DNA of 64,000 nt, taken from the NCBI GenBank assembly GCA_963798805.1, contig CAWCVC010000002.1:558001-622000 (forward strand), given 5' to 3'. The stretch comes from CAVZCK01 sp963798805. GTDB taxonomy: Bacteria > Pseudomonadota > Alphaproteobacteria > Rhizobiales > Rhodomicrobiaceae. The notes under the pieces are model-generated. The model saw only the letters and a list, made by a program, of their open reading frames with translations, made no database searches and was not told the origin of the DNA. Made by a program: the position numbers and the translations under genes. This document shows, one piece after another, positions 42,465-51,340 of this stretch; positions within the stretch are counted from its first letter, which is position 1; every line of letters begins with the position of its first letter.

Positions 42465-44115
42465 TTAACTTCCCGCCTTGGCCGCTTTCTTCCCCGTGGG
42501 CTTCCCTCCGGCCGTCTTCGCCTCGAGCCCGACGATGCGTGCCATCATCTCGCGCGTCTCCTCGATGCCGTAAAGCTCGACGAACGACCCGAAGCGCGGC
42601 CCCTGCGTCTGGCCGAGCAGCACCTCGTAAAGCGCCTGGAACCAGGCGCGCAGCGGCTCGAACTTGTGCGCCTTGCCGACCTCATAGACGACTGCCTGAA
42701 TTTCCTCGCCAGCGGCGTCCTTCGCCAACTTGCCGAACTTCTCGTAAAGCTCGGCGATGGCGGCGCGCTCCTGATCGCTCGGTGCACGGAACTTTTTCGC
42801 CGGCTCGACGAAATCGCGGAAATAGGCGATGGCGTAGCCGACCAGCCGATCGAGCGCCGGGTTGGTCTCCGGCGAGGCGTCCGGCGCATAGCGGCGGATG
42901 AAGCCCCAGAGCACGTCCTTGTCCTCGGCGTTCGAGGCGCTGACAAGATTGAGCAGCAGGTTGAAGGTGACCGGCATCTCGGTCTCGGGCGGCTCGCCGC
43001 CATGGATGTGCCAGACCGGGTTCGACAGCCGCTCCTCCAGCGCCTCCACCCGGTAAGCCCCGAGGAAGCTGAAATACTCGTCGACCGCCTTCGGGATGAC
43101 GTCGAAATAGAGCTTCTTCGCCGTTCTCGGCTTCTGATACATGAACAGCGACAGGCTCTCGGGCGGCGCATAGGTCAGCCAGTCGTCGATGGTGATGCCG
43201 TTGCCCTTCGACTTGGAGATTTTTTCGCCCTTCTCATCGAGGAACAGCTCGTAATTGAACCCTTCCGGCGGCATGCCGCCGAGCGCGCGGCAGATCTTCG
43301 ACGATAGCGTCACCGAATCGATGAGGTCCTTGCCGGCCATCTCATAGTCGACGCCGAGCGCCACCCAGCGCATCGCCCAGTCCGCCTTCCACTGGCATTT
43401 GACACGGCCGCCGGTCACCGGCGTTTCGACCTTCTCGCCGGTCTCGGGATCGACATAGGTGACCGTCCCCGCCTTCACGTCGCGCGCGATCATCGGCACC
43501 TGCAGCACCTCGCCGGTGCGCTCCGAGATCGGCAGAAACGGCGAATAGGTCTTGCGGCGGTCCGGCCCCAGCGTCGGCAGGATGATGTCCATGACCTTGT
43601 CGTAGACGGCGAGCATCTTCAGCAGCGTCGCGTCCATCATGCCGGACTTGTAGCACTCGGTCGCCGACAGGAACTCGTAGTCGAAGCCGAACTCGTCGAG
43701 AAAGCGCATCAGCCGCGAATTATTGTGCGCGGCAAAGCTCGGATATTCGTTGGTGAACGGGTCCGGAATGCTCGATAAGTGGCTTGCCGATATGCTCGGC
43801 CAGCATCTCGCGGTTCGGCACATTGTCCGGCACCTTGCGCAGCGCGTCCATGTCGTCGGAAAAGCAGATCAGCCGCGTCCTGGCGCCGGTCAGCACCTCG
43901 AAGGCATGGCGCACCATGGTGGTGCGCGCCACCTCGCCGAATGTGCCGATATGCGGCAGGCCGGAGGGGCCGTAGCCGGTGGCGAAGATCACCGCGCCGC
44001 CATGCCAGCCCGGCTTCTCGATGCGGGCGATCAGCTTGCGCGCCTCCTCGAACGGCCAGGCCTTCGATGCCATCGCCGCTTCGACTAACTCCGCATCGGT
44101 GTTCTTCGCCGCCAT
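42465..44115 (-). pseudogene. lysS: Class I lysyl-tRNA synthetase, one-base insertion
   Basis: Archaeal-type LysRS that charges tRNA-Lys. N-terminal part from ATG 44115: MAAKNTDAELVEAAMASKAWPFEEARKLIARIEKPG, then GYGPSGLPHIGTFGEVART with the HIGH signature, RTRLICFSDDMDALRKVPDN. After GKPL the frame shifts by one base near 43776; the rest (SSIPDPFTNEYPSFAAHNN onward) includes the KMSKS-type motif GEKISKSKGNGI, the class I LysRS middle and the C-terminal helical domain. Corrected length 549 residues, normal for the family. As the essential synthetase, a true frameshift would be lethal unless another LysRS exists, which favours a sequencing error here. Confidence 0.88.
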
Positions 44116-44554
44116 GATCGTTCCGGATTGGACTGGTGCATCGATCCAAACGAAGGCGATAGCCGGAGTTTGGCAAAATTGACGCATCATCGAAAAGGTG
44201 AGACGGCGGGTCGGGCGCCGTCAAGATCGGCGCGACCGTAGACTGTGGCGCGATGGGCGTCAATTCAGGGGCGGACAGATTTGGGGTTCACAGTGCACGG
44301 CCCCCTTCATCCCCCGCATTTCCTGCCTTCTCGGCATCGCCAGCGCGACGGCTGACAGTTTTATGCCGTAAAGCCGCCTTTCATCTACGGGCCGCAAATT
44401 GCGCCTTTGCGGGTGTGAAGAAACCTTCCGCATGGGAGCTTACTTCGGCCTTGGGCCATAGGCCCACACTAGATGGAGCCCGAGCGGCTGACCAATTGAG
44501 ACACACGCCCCGACCGCCTCTACCGGTCGACGGGATAGTCCAAAGGTAGGGTTC
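44116..44554. other. Intergenic, no supported gene
   Basis: 439 bp upstream of lysS on one side and downstream of the DUF4336 gene on the other. No ribosome binding site or coherent coding signal was found; the stretch is less GC-rich than its surroundings in places. It probably contains the lysS-mutY promoter on its left side. Confidence 0.4.
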
Positions 44555-45256
44555 TTACCGTCCGAGGACTCCAGACCAGGCTTCAGCCGCAACTTCATGT
44601 GCGTCGTGATCGATTAGGTCGCCATGGGACAATACGATCTGCCGAAAGTCCCACGCCAATATGCGCCGAAGCGACTTCGCCGCCGAGATCCGGTCGCTCC
44701 ACCCCATCCGGTATTCGGGCGCGGGCCTGGGATTCCCCCACATGCGCAATACATATTTGAACCAGAACTTCAATGCCCCACCCGTGTTGGGCGTCGCGTC
44801 TGTGAAGTTCTCGATGAGGTCAACAAGGATCAGAGTGCGGCTGGCGCGGTGATACATCGCAACCTCGCGCATGATGCGCGTCCCTTGCACGAGCACCTGG
44901 TCGATTTCCCCCATCCAGTCCGCGGGCGCTATATCGCCGAGAATGCCATCGTACTTCAGATCGGGCCGTTTCTTTTCGATGCCCGGGCAGATCCACGTCT
45001 TCGCGTCTGGAAATGCGGTCTGCGCCGAGGTTGCATGCAAATGGTGAAAATTTCCAGGGACGACAATGTGGGCCACCGGACCGAGCGCCGAGATTTCTTC
45101 TGCGATGGCCGCGGTGATGTGGCAGGGCGAATGCAGCATGATCTGGCCAGAGGTGAGGCGGATCGTCGTCATACGCGCCTCGAACCTCGTACCCGCCAGT
45201 CGAACAGGATACGCGCAAAGCCATATCTGATCGGCAATGTACCTGGTAAGGAGCAT
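44555..45256 (-). CDS. DUF4336 family protein
   Basis: 233 residues with the DUF4336 layout: MTTIRLTSGQIMLHSPCHITAAIAEEISALGPVAHIVVPGNFHHLHA, TWICPGIEKKRPDL, GEIDQVLVQGTRIMREVAMYHRASRTLILVDLIENF, and RRILAWDFRQIVLSHGDLID near the end. The fold resembles a degenerate metallo-beta-lactamase; the HxxH-like (FHHLHA) and HGD motifs remain. Function unknown. The start follows AGGGAGGAAACCGG, a strong site. Confidence 0.85.
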   Translation of the reverse strand: MLLTRYIADQIWLCAYPVRLAGTRFEARMTTIRLTSGQIMLHSPCHITAAIAEEISALGPVAHIVVPGNFHHLHATSAQTAFPDAKTWICPGIEKKRPDLKYDGILGDIAPADWMGEIDQVLVQGTRIMREVAMYHRASRTLILVDLIENFTDATPNTGGALKFWFKYVLRMWGNPRPAPEYRMGWSDRISAAKSLRRILAWDFRQIVLSHGDLIDHDAHEVAAEAWSGVLGR

Positions 45257-45650
45257 CCGGTTTCCTCCCTCGCATCTGTACGAAGCGCGGCATCAACCAT
45301 ACGGCTGATGGTTGGTTTGGTCGACGTTGACCGAACGGCGTCGAGGGGCCCGCTGACAGGACGCCGTCGCGAACGTGTGCGCGCATCGCAAGAAGCATTG
45401 GAGTCCCCGGGACGAGAGCCGCACCGTCTGTTCATGGCCGAATATCGACGTGCATCCGGCGACAAGTCATTGCCAACCGAGCCGTTGCACTCACTGACGG
45501 ACACGACGAAAGGTCGGCTTCGGGTCATAAGCGCCATTTCGGTTAATGGCAGCTCCGAGGCGTTTGCGGGAGTGACCCGCTCTCGCGGTTTACGACAGCT
45601 TCACGCTAATCGAGCGGTCGCAATGATGGGCCGCAAAAAACTTATCCCCG
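45257..45650. other. Intergenic, no supported gene
   Basis: About 390 bp between DUF4336 and the composite repeat. Short open frames have no recognisable product. It may hold the promoter of the DUF4336 gene. Confidence 0.35.
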
Positions 45651-46300
45651 CCTCCCGCACCGCCCCTATACTCGCGCCCGTCGCTTCTCCCTGAAGGGAC
45701 ACGGGGCTCGAGACCGTCTCGCCTATCGTCGGAGAAGAGATTGCGGCGCCTGGGCGAATCCGCGTGCTACGGCCAACTCGTGATAAAGATAGGCCGGCCA
45801 CGCGGTGGGTGTAACGAACCCGTGCCTAGGGGTCCTCATCCGGCCCACCCGTTTGCTGGAATGCGCGGGTCAAAGGGGCAGCCGGCGCGAGAAGCGCTAG
45901 CCTCGAAAGCGTGTCCGCGTGCATACGGGACGCATCAAGCGCTTTCAGCGAGGCCGCGTCAGGAAGAGCGCTGCCTGCGCCCCATGCTGGGTAAGAGGCG
46001 GACGGGGCCAGAATATCGCCGTGCGTGGGCAGCCGTCAGGCTGACACAAAAGATACGGACCAGCCTTGCGGCTGCCCGCGCCGTCCCTCATGGGGACGGG
46101 ACAGGTGCATGATCCGCAAAAGGGGGAACCGGTTTGCGGTAAAGATCATGCCCAGACAAAGATCGCAGAACCTCGCGGGGAAGCCCGGCGAGGGGATCGG
46201 CGTTGGCAAGGGGCACTGCATTACTGCGTCGCCCCGGACAAGCCGCAGCGCGGCTTGCGGGGTCTATCGCCTCGCCACTGGCCGAGGATTGCGGTCGGGC
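45651..46300. repeat. Composite dispersed repeat X-Y-Z, copy 1
   Basis: Three modules recognisable again, inverted, at 54230-55097. X (45651-45830): CCCCTATACTCGCGCCCGTC, GGGCTCGAGACCGTCTCGCC, GGCCAACTCGTGA-AAAGATAGGC, CCACCCGTTTGCTGGAATGC. Y (about 45976-46102): CCATGCTGGGTAAGAGGCGG, GCCGTGCGTGGGCAGCCGTC, GCCTTGCGGCTGCCCGCGCC. Z (46165-46270): CTCGCGGGGAAGCCCGGCGAG, GATCGGCGTTGG, ending in CGTCGCCCCGGAC. No transposase is present. It holds no gene of its own. Confidence 0.75.
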
Positions 46301-46525
46301 GAACAGGTTCCGGGCTCCCTGCGCTCGCCCGGGGCGACGGAAAGAGGAGCGGCGGCGACGAAGGACGAGGACAGGACCGCCATGGCAACGGAGCGAGGTG
46401 GAGCGCCAGCGACAGTGGCGGCCGGCAGCCCCCCGCAAATTGCCGCGCCCGCCCGCCTTGCGAAGCCGGGCGAAACTCCCTAAAACCGCCGCATCCACTG
46501 ACGAGGCGCAAAGGACACTGACGCT

Positions 46526-46939
46526 ATGACATCCAAACCGACGGTCCAGGAAGCGCTCATCTATGCGATGGTCACCATGTCGGCGGTCGACCGCATCATT
46601 TCCGACGGCGAGCTGCGCCGGATCGGCAATATCGTCAGCCAGCTTCCGGTGTTCGCCAGCTTCGATCCCAACCGCCTGGTCAAGACCGCCGAGGCCTGCG
46701 GCGACATCCTCAGCGAGGAGGACGGGCTTGACGTGATCCTCAATGTGATCGCCGACGCGCTGCCGAGAAAGCTCTATGAGACCGTCTATGCGCTGGCCGT
46801 GGAGGTCGCCGCGGTCGACCGCGATGTGCGCACGGAGGAGCTGCGCTTCCTGGAGCTGTTGCGGGACAATCTGCATCTCGACACGCTGGTGGTCGCGGCG
46901 ATCGAGCGCGGGGCGCGGGCACGGCATGAGATCGCCTGA
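46526..46939 (+). CDS. TerB-like (tellurite-resistance fold) protein
   Basis: 137 residues, all alpha: VQEALIYAMVTMSAVDRIISDGELRRIGNIVSQLP with the acidic metal-binding D-x-x-I-S-D-x-E loop of the TerB fold, and AVEVAAVDRDVRTEELRFLELLRDNL as the second repeat with the same layout (A-x-D-x-x-V-x-x-E-E). TerB-like proteins are small metal-binding or scaffold proteins in stress and defence contexts; no ter genes are nearby. Start preceded by AAAGGACACTGACGCT. Confidence 0.85.
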   Translation: MTSKPTVQEALIYAMVTMSAVDRIISDGELRRIGNIVSQLPVFASFDPNRLVKTAEACGDILSEEDGLDVILNVIADALPRKLYETVYALAVEVAAVDRDVRTEELRFLELLRDNLHLDTLVVAAIERGARARHEIA

Positions 46940-46960
46940 AGCGCTGCGGAAGGGACAGCC

Positions 46961-47270
46961 ATGATCGTCGAATATATCCGCTACGAGTTGAAGACTCCAT
47001 TCCGGAGAGCAGCTGATTGCTGCCTATCGCGAGGCGGGCGAGCATTTGAAGGCTGCCCCGGAATGCCGCGGCTATGAGCTGGCGCGCTGCGTCGAGGCGG
47101 AGACCGCATTCATCCTGCGCATCCTGTGGAACTCGACCGAGGACCACCTCGAAGGTTTTCGCAAGGGGCCGCATTTCCCGCCGTTCCTTGCCGCCATACG
47201 CCCGTTCATCGGCGAGATCGCCGAGATGCGGCATTACCAGCCGACGGAGGTGATCTGGCAGCGCGCCTGA
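46961..47270 (+). pseudogene. Antibiotic biosynthesis monooxygenase (ABM) family protein, one-base insertion
   Basis: The start MIVEYIRYELKT is followed, after one extra T near 47000 (ccattccgg), by SGEQLIAAYREAGEHLKAAPECRGYELARCVEAETAFILRILWNSTEDHLEGFRKGPHFPPFLAAIRPFIGEIAEM in the next frame. The typical ferredoxin-like ABM fold gives 102 residues. ABM proteins are quinol monooxygenase-like or heme-degrading-like small enzymes. The start follows GGAAGGGACAGCC; 21 bp after the TerB gene, so probably one transcript. Confidence 0.8.
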
Positions 47271-47307
47271 CCGGTTGGCGCAAGGAGGTGGCCCGGCCGG
47301 ACCGGCT

Positions 47308-48180
47308 TTAATAGATCGCCAGCGGGAAATAACGCAGGAGCAGCTCTTCCAGCCGGCCTGAGGCGCGGACGCGGGCGAGGGCGTAATTGAGCACTTCCTT
47401 CAGCCTGATATTGCCCTTGGCTACCGCGATGCCGACGCCTTCGCCGAAATATTTGGCCTCGAGGAAGCCGCGCCCGCGAAACTGGCAGCAGCCCTGCGAT
47501 TCGGCGCCGTTCAGCCAGAACATCAGGCTGATGGAATCGCCGAACAGGAGGTCGACCTTGCCGTCCTTGAGCGCGGCGCGCGCCTCTTCGTCGGTCGCGA
47601 AGCTGACGATCTTGGAGCCCGAGAAGAAATGCTTCAGATAGGCTTCGTGAGCGGTGTCCTTGACGACAGCGATCTTGAGGTCTTCGAGGTCTTCCGGGCG
47701 GATGTCCTCGATCTTGCTCGAATTGCGGACCACGAATTTCCCCGGAGTCGCATAATAGCTGTCGGTGAAGTCGACCTGCTCGAGCGCTTCGGGCGTGATG
47801 GCGAGCGAGGCGACGATGGCGTCGGCCTGATCCGCCTTCAGGGTCGGGATGAGCTTACCCCAGTCGGCCACATTGACCTCGCAGCTCACATCGAGCTCGC
47901 GGCAAATGGCTCTGGCGAGATCCACATTGAAGCCGGTCAAGGTGCCGTCCTCGTCGCGATAGTCGAAGGGCGGATAGTCTGCGTCGGTCACGAACCGCAG
48001 GACGACGAGCCAGGACCAGTCGGGCTTCGGGCCGATCGCCTCGTCCCGCCAATGCGAAGGGGCAGGCGCAGTGTCCTGAGCCAGAGACCTTTCGGCCACA
48101 GTGAGCGGCAAAAGCCATGCGCAGACCGTGAGCAGCGCCAGCCACGTCCAGGAGAGAGCCATTGTTTTGTGGCTTTTCAT
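47308..48180 (-). CDS. Amino-acid-type ABC transporter solute-binding protein
   Basis: 290 residues: signal sequence (LSWTWLALLTVCAWLLPLTVAERSLA), then VLRFVTDADYPPFDYRDEDGTLTGFNVDLARAICRELDV (the family 3 SBP motif), VADWGKLIPTLKADQADAIVASLAITPEALEQVDFTDSYYATPGKFVVRN and GVGIAVAKGNIRLKEVLNYALARVRASGRLEELLLRYF. No permease or ATPase gene is adjacent, so it may work with a distant transporter or a sensor. Ligand unknown. Confidence 0.9.
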   Translation of the reverse strand: MKSHKTMALSWTWLALLTVCAWLLPLTVAERSLAQDTAPAPSHWRDEAIGPKPDWSWLVVLRFVTDADYPPFDYRDEDGTLTGFNVDLARAICRELDVSCEVNVADWGKLIPTLKADQADAIVASLAITPEALEQVDFTDSYYATPGKFVVRNSSKIEDIRPEDLEDLKIAVVKDTAHEAYLKHFFSGSKIVSFATDEEARAALKDGKVDLLFGDSISLMFWLNGAESQGCCQFRGRGFLEAKYFGEGVGIAVAKGNIRLKEVLNYALARVRASGRLEELLLRYFPLAIY

Positions 48181-48293
48181 GATTCTGTCATGCCCCTTGC
48201 GTCATTCCCTTAGGCAGTCGCCAGTATTTTGGCTGCACCTGCCCCTTCATACAATCAAATCGCGAATTTCCTCGGGCATCCTGTCGGTCCGGC

Positions 48294-50273
48294 ATGAGTT
48301 ATCCAGTTCTGCGTCGTCATGCGCCGGGCAGCGATGCCTTGCGCCTTGTCCCGAGCGGGGGTGCGCTCCTGCGCGGCTTCCCCCAGCCGCGCGCCGTGAG
48401 CGCGCCGCCGCCCGGGTATGCCGGCGAGGAGGGTCTCCTCGCCCTCGCCGGCGTCTCGCCGCCCATTTTGCACCGGTTGCGGCGTCTGGCAATGCGCTGG
48501 GGCGTATTCCCTCGCGAAGTGGCCTTGTCGACGGGCGCAGTCTCCCCGCAGAACTATAGCCGGGCGCTCGCGCTTGCCTGCGGGCTTGAGCCGCGTCAGG
48601 CGCGGGAGAACGTTTCGCTGCCTCAGCTTTCGGCGGTCCCGGAGCCTTACCGCCTGCTCGCCAGCCGTCAGCCGATTCCCCTGGAGGCACCGCGCCGCAC
48701 CGCCGCCGTCAATGCTGAGAGCATTGCACCGGATGTCGTCGCCGACATCGCCCGCACGTTTGGTCCGTCGCGGGCGAGGCTCGCTTTGGTCGGACGCCGC
48801 GCTCTGACGGTTGCGATCGCCAAAGCCTATGGGCCGCAGCTTGCGGAGAGAGCCTCCAGTAGCCTCCATCAGCGCCATCCGCGCTTCAGCGCCGCAACGG
48901 GGCTGATCCGCTGGCAGGTCCTTTTTCTGACCGTCGCGGCGGGCCTCTTTCTCGGCGCCGCGATCTTTGCCCCGCGGGAGGCCCTGGCAGTCTACAGCGC
49001 TGTCTTGTCGCTGATGTTCCTGCTGACGATCTCGATGCGCGTGGCAGCGGCCATCCACGCTTTCTACCGCCACGCACTCGCCCGCAAGATCCCTCCCTGG
49101 CGGCTGCGCGACAGCGAGTTGCCGTACTATACCGTGCTGGTCGCGATGTTCCGCGAGGCGCGCGTCCTGCCGCAATTGGCGGCGTCGCTTGCGGCGCTCG
49201 ACTATCCGCCCGCCAAGCTCGATATTAAATTCGTCCTCGAAGAGGTTGACGCCGAGACCATCGCCGCCGCCCGAGCATTGAAGCTGCCGCCGAATTTCGA
49301 GATCCTCATCGTGCCGGACGGTACGCCCCGGACAAAGCCGCGCGCGCTCAATTACGCCCTGCAATTCGCCAGCGGCGACTATCTCGTCATCTATGACGCC
49401 GAGGACCGCCCTGATCCGGACCAACTGCGCAAGGCGGCGGCGCATTTCTGCAAGGCCACCGAAGAGGTGGTTTGTCTTCAAGCCAAGCTGATTTTCGACA
49501 ACGCCTTCGAGAACTGGCTCGCCAAGCAGTTCACCATCGAATATGCCTCGCTGTTCGGCGGCATCCTGCCGATGCTCGACAAAGCGCGCCTGCCTATCCC
49601 ACTCGGCGGCACCTCGAACCATTTCCGCACGCGGGTGCTGCGCCAGCTCGGCGGTTGGGACGCCCACAATGTGACAGAGGATGCCGATCTCGGCATGCGC
49701 ATCTACCGCGCCGGGCTTCGCGCTGAGGTGCTCGATTCCACCACCTATGAAGAGGCCGCCTGTCAGCCCGGCAACTGGCTGCGTCAGCGGACGCGCTGGC
49801 TGAAGGGCTGGATGCAGACTTATTGCGTCCATATGCGGCAGCCCTATCGCCTCCTTAGGGAACTGGGTCTGCCCGGTTTTCTTGCCTTTCAGGGACATTT
49901 TGTCGGGATCATCATCGCGGCCCTCGTGCATCCCTGGTCCTATGTGCTCTTTATCCATGATGCGGCGGCGGGCGCTTGGTTCAGCCGGCCCGAAACCGCG
50001 CTCGGCTACGACATACTGGCGATTGCACTCTTCAATCTCGCCGCCGGCTACGTCGCCTCGCTGGCGCTCGGTTTCTCCGCGCTACAGCGGCGGCGGATAC
50101 GGCGGCTCATTCCGCAGCTCGTTTTCATCCCCCTTTACTGGCTTTTGGTCTCCGCTGCAGCCTATCGGGCGGTTTACCAACTCGTCATCGCCCCCCATTA
50201 TTGGGAGAAGACCGAGCACGGCGTCAGCAGAATGCGGCGCAGACGGCGAAGAGTGAGGAGCGATGGCAGATGA
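48294..50273 (+). CDS. Glycosyltransferase family 2 (BcsA/XagB-like) with N-terminal regulatory region
   Basis: 659 residues. The N-terminal 200 residues (RRLAMRWGVFPREVALSTGAVSPQNYSRALALACG, then PYRLLASRQPIPLE) resemble an MshEN/GspE N-terminal-type region. Two membrane segments (LIRWQVLFLTVAAGLFLGAAIF, AVYSAVLSLMFLLTISM) precede the GT2 domain: YYTVLVAMFREARVLPQLAASL, YLVIYDAEDRPDPDQLRKA (D-x-D), NVTEDADLGMRIYRAG (T-E-D) and NWLRQRTRWLKGWMQ (QxxRW). Further membrane helices follow. It should polymerise or transfer a sugar at the inner membrane; product unknown. MshEN-type domains often bind c-di-GMP, which would suit a regulated exopolysaccharide synthase (inference). Its end overlaps the DUF924 gene by 11 bp. 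Confidence 0.88.
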   Translation: MSYPVLRRHAPGSDALRLVPSGGALLRGFPQPRAVSAPPPGYAGEEGLLALAGVSPPILHRLRRLAMRWGVFPREVALSTGAVSPQNYSRALALACGLEPRQARENVSLPQLSAVPEPYRLLASRQPIPLEAPRRTAAVNAESIAPDVVADIARTFGPSRARLALVGRRALTVAIAKAYGPQLAERASSSLHQRHPRFSAATGLIRWQVLFLTVAAGLFLGAAIFAPREALAVYSAVLSLMFLLTISMRVAAAIHAFYRHALARKIPPWRLRDSELPYYTVLVAMFREARVLPQLAASLAALDYPPAKLDIKFVLEEVDAETIAAARALKLPPNFEILIVPDGTPRTKPRALNYALQFASGDYLVIYDAEDRPDPDQLRKAAAHFCKATEEVVCLQAKLIFDNAFENWLAKQFTIEYASLFGGILPMLDKARLPIPLGGTSNHFRTRVLRQLGGWDAHNVTEDADLGMRIYRAGLRAEVLDSTTYEEAACQPGNWLRQRTRWLKGWMQTYCVHMRQPYRLLRELGLPGFLAFQGHFVGIIIAALVHPWSYVLFIHDAAAGAWFSRPETALGYDILAIALFNLAAGYVASLALGFSALQRRRIRRLIPQLVFIPLYWLLVSAAAYRAVYQLVIAPHYWEKTEHGVSRMRRRRRRVRSDGR

Positions 50274-50820
50274 CTTTGAAATAGCGCCTGCGGATATCCT
50301 GGCGTTCTGGTTTTCGGACGAAGTGAAGGAGAAATGGTTCGAGCCGGACGCGGCATTCGATGACGAGCTGAAAAAGCGCTTCGAGCCTGCGCTTGAGAAC
50401 GCTAAGTTGGGCGCACTCATGTCCTGGAGCGAAAGGCCGTAAGGCGCGGTCGCGCTCGTCATTCTGCTCGATCAGATCTCCCGGAACATCTACCGCGGCA
50501 CGCCCGAAGCCTTCGCTGCCGACGCGCTGGCCCGCAAGATCGCAAAAGATGCGATCGCGCGCGGGCTCGACGGTGCCCTGAACGTGGACGAGCGCTGGAT
50601 GCTCTACATGCCCTTTATGCATTCGGAATATCTCGATGACCAGGAAAAGGGCCTTGAGCTGTTCACCGGTCTCGGCGTCGAGGATCAGCTCGGCTATATG
50701 CGCCAGCATCGCGACATCATCGCCCGCTTCGGACGCTTTCCGCACCGCAACGCCACTCTTGGACGGACCTCGACGCCAGAGTAGCTGGAATTCCTCAAAC
50801 GGTTCGGACGGGGCTTCTGA
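50263..50820 (+). pseudogene. DUF924 family protein with two in-frame stops
   Basis: Sequence from ATG 50263: DILAFWFSDEVKEKWFEPDAAFDDELKKRFEP, then a TAA at 50440 where the family has Glu, then GAVALVILLDQISRNIYRGTPEAFAADALA, WMLYMPFMHSEYLDDQEKGLELF, RHRDII-type helix (QHRDIIARFGRFPHRNATLGRTSTPE), a TAG at 50782, again in a Glu position, and LEFLKRFGRGF to TGA 50818. Both stops are a single G-to-T change (GAA to TAA, GAG to TAG). DUF924 is a helical repeat family of unknown role. The reading is otherwise intact. Confidence 0.82.
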
Positions 50821-51340
50821 TTGGCGGCAAGCAAAACCGGCCGCCATCGCGTTCGTGGCCGCGCTCCGGGCGCTTTGATGGGCGTCCATGCCGCATCAAG
50901 CCCTCCGCGACGGCATTCGATAAAGCTTGCGGCATGAGTGCGAGCTTCGAGGGATTGCGTGGCGATGACGATCGATCCGTTCTGATCATCGGCGGTGGGA
51001 TTCGGCGGCCTTTCAATCGGCTGATACGCGCAAACGAACGCGCCCGCACGAAGATCTTGCGCGCGTCATCCGGATACGGGCACCGGCGGAAAAACCGAAG
51101 ATGCCCAATGATCCAGGTCACCACCCAGTGACCAATTCGCCAGCTTCGGCGTTTCGGTGAGCACGATGGCAACCGCCTCCCTCTCACGGAGCGGCATGTG
51201 TGATCCCATCGCAAGCTTTGGAAAACCCAGCGGCGGCTTGACACCGGTCCCGCCGGAGTTGCAAGCATGATCGCCCCGTCTGCGCGCATGCCCCGTCTCG
51301 TTGTCCCGTTGATCCTTGCTCCTGCCATGACAGCCTCCGA
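50821..51340. other. Intergenic, mostly empty
   Basis: 520 bp between the DUF924 gene and the membrane protein. Apart from the oxidoreductase remnant at 50934 nothing was recognised. It should contain the promoter of the membrane protein gene. Confidence 0.35.
50934..51010 (+). pseudogene. N-terminal remnant of a FAD-dependent oxidoreductase (tentative)
   Basis: The short reading MSASFEGLRGDDDRSVLIIGGGI, followed after a one-base shift by GGLSIG and a stop, has the dinucleotide-binding GxGxxG pattern of FAD-dependent monooxygenases (VLIIGGGIGGLS). Nothing of the rest is seen downstream. Probably a gene fragment; low confidence as the region is short. Confidence 0.3.

Noticed and set aside
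44461..44490. CACACTAG near 44468 as a fourth twin-hairpin element
   Set aside because: Only one CTAG foot is seen; no matching arm or second hairpin nearby.
48255..49958. 567-codon minus-strand open reading opposite the GT2 gene
   Set aside because: The plus strand has all GT2 motifs; this reading has none.
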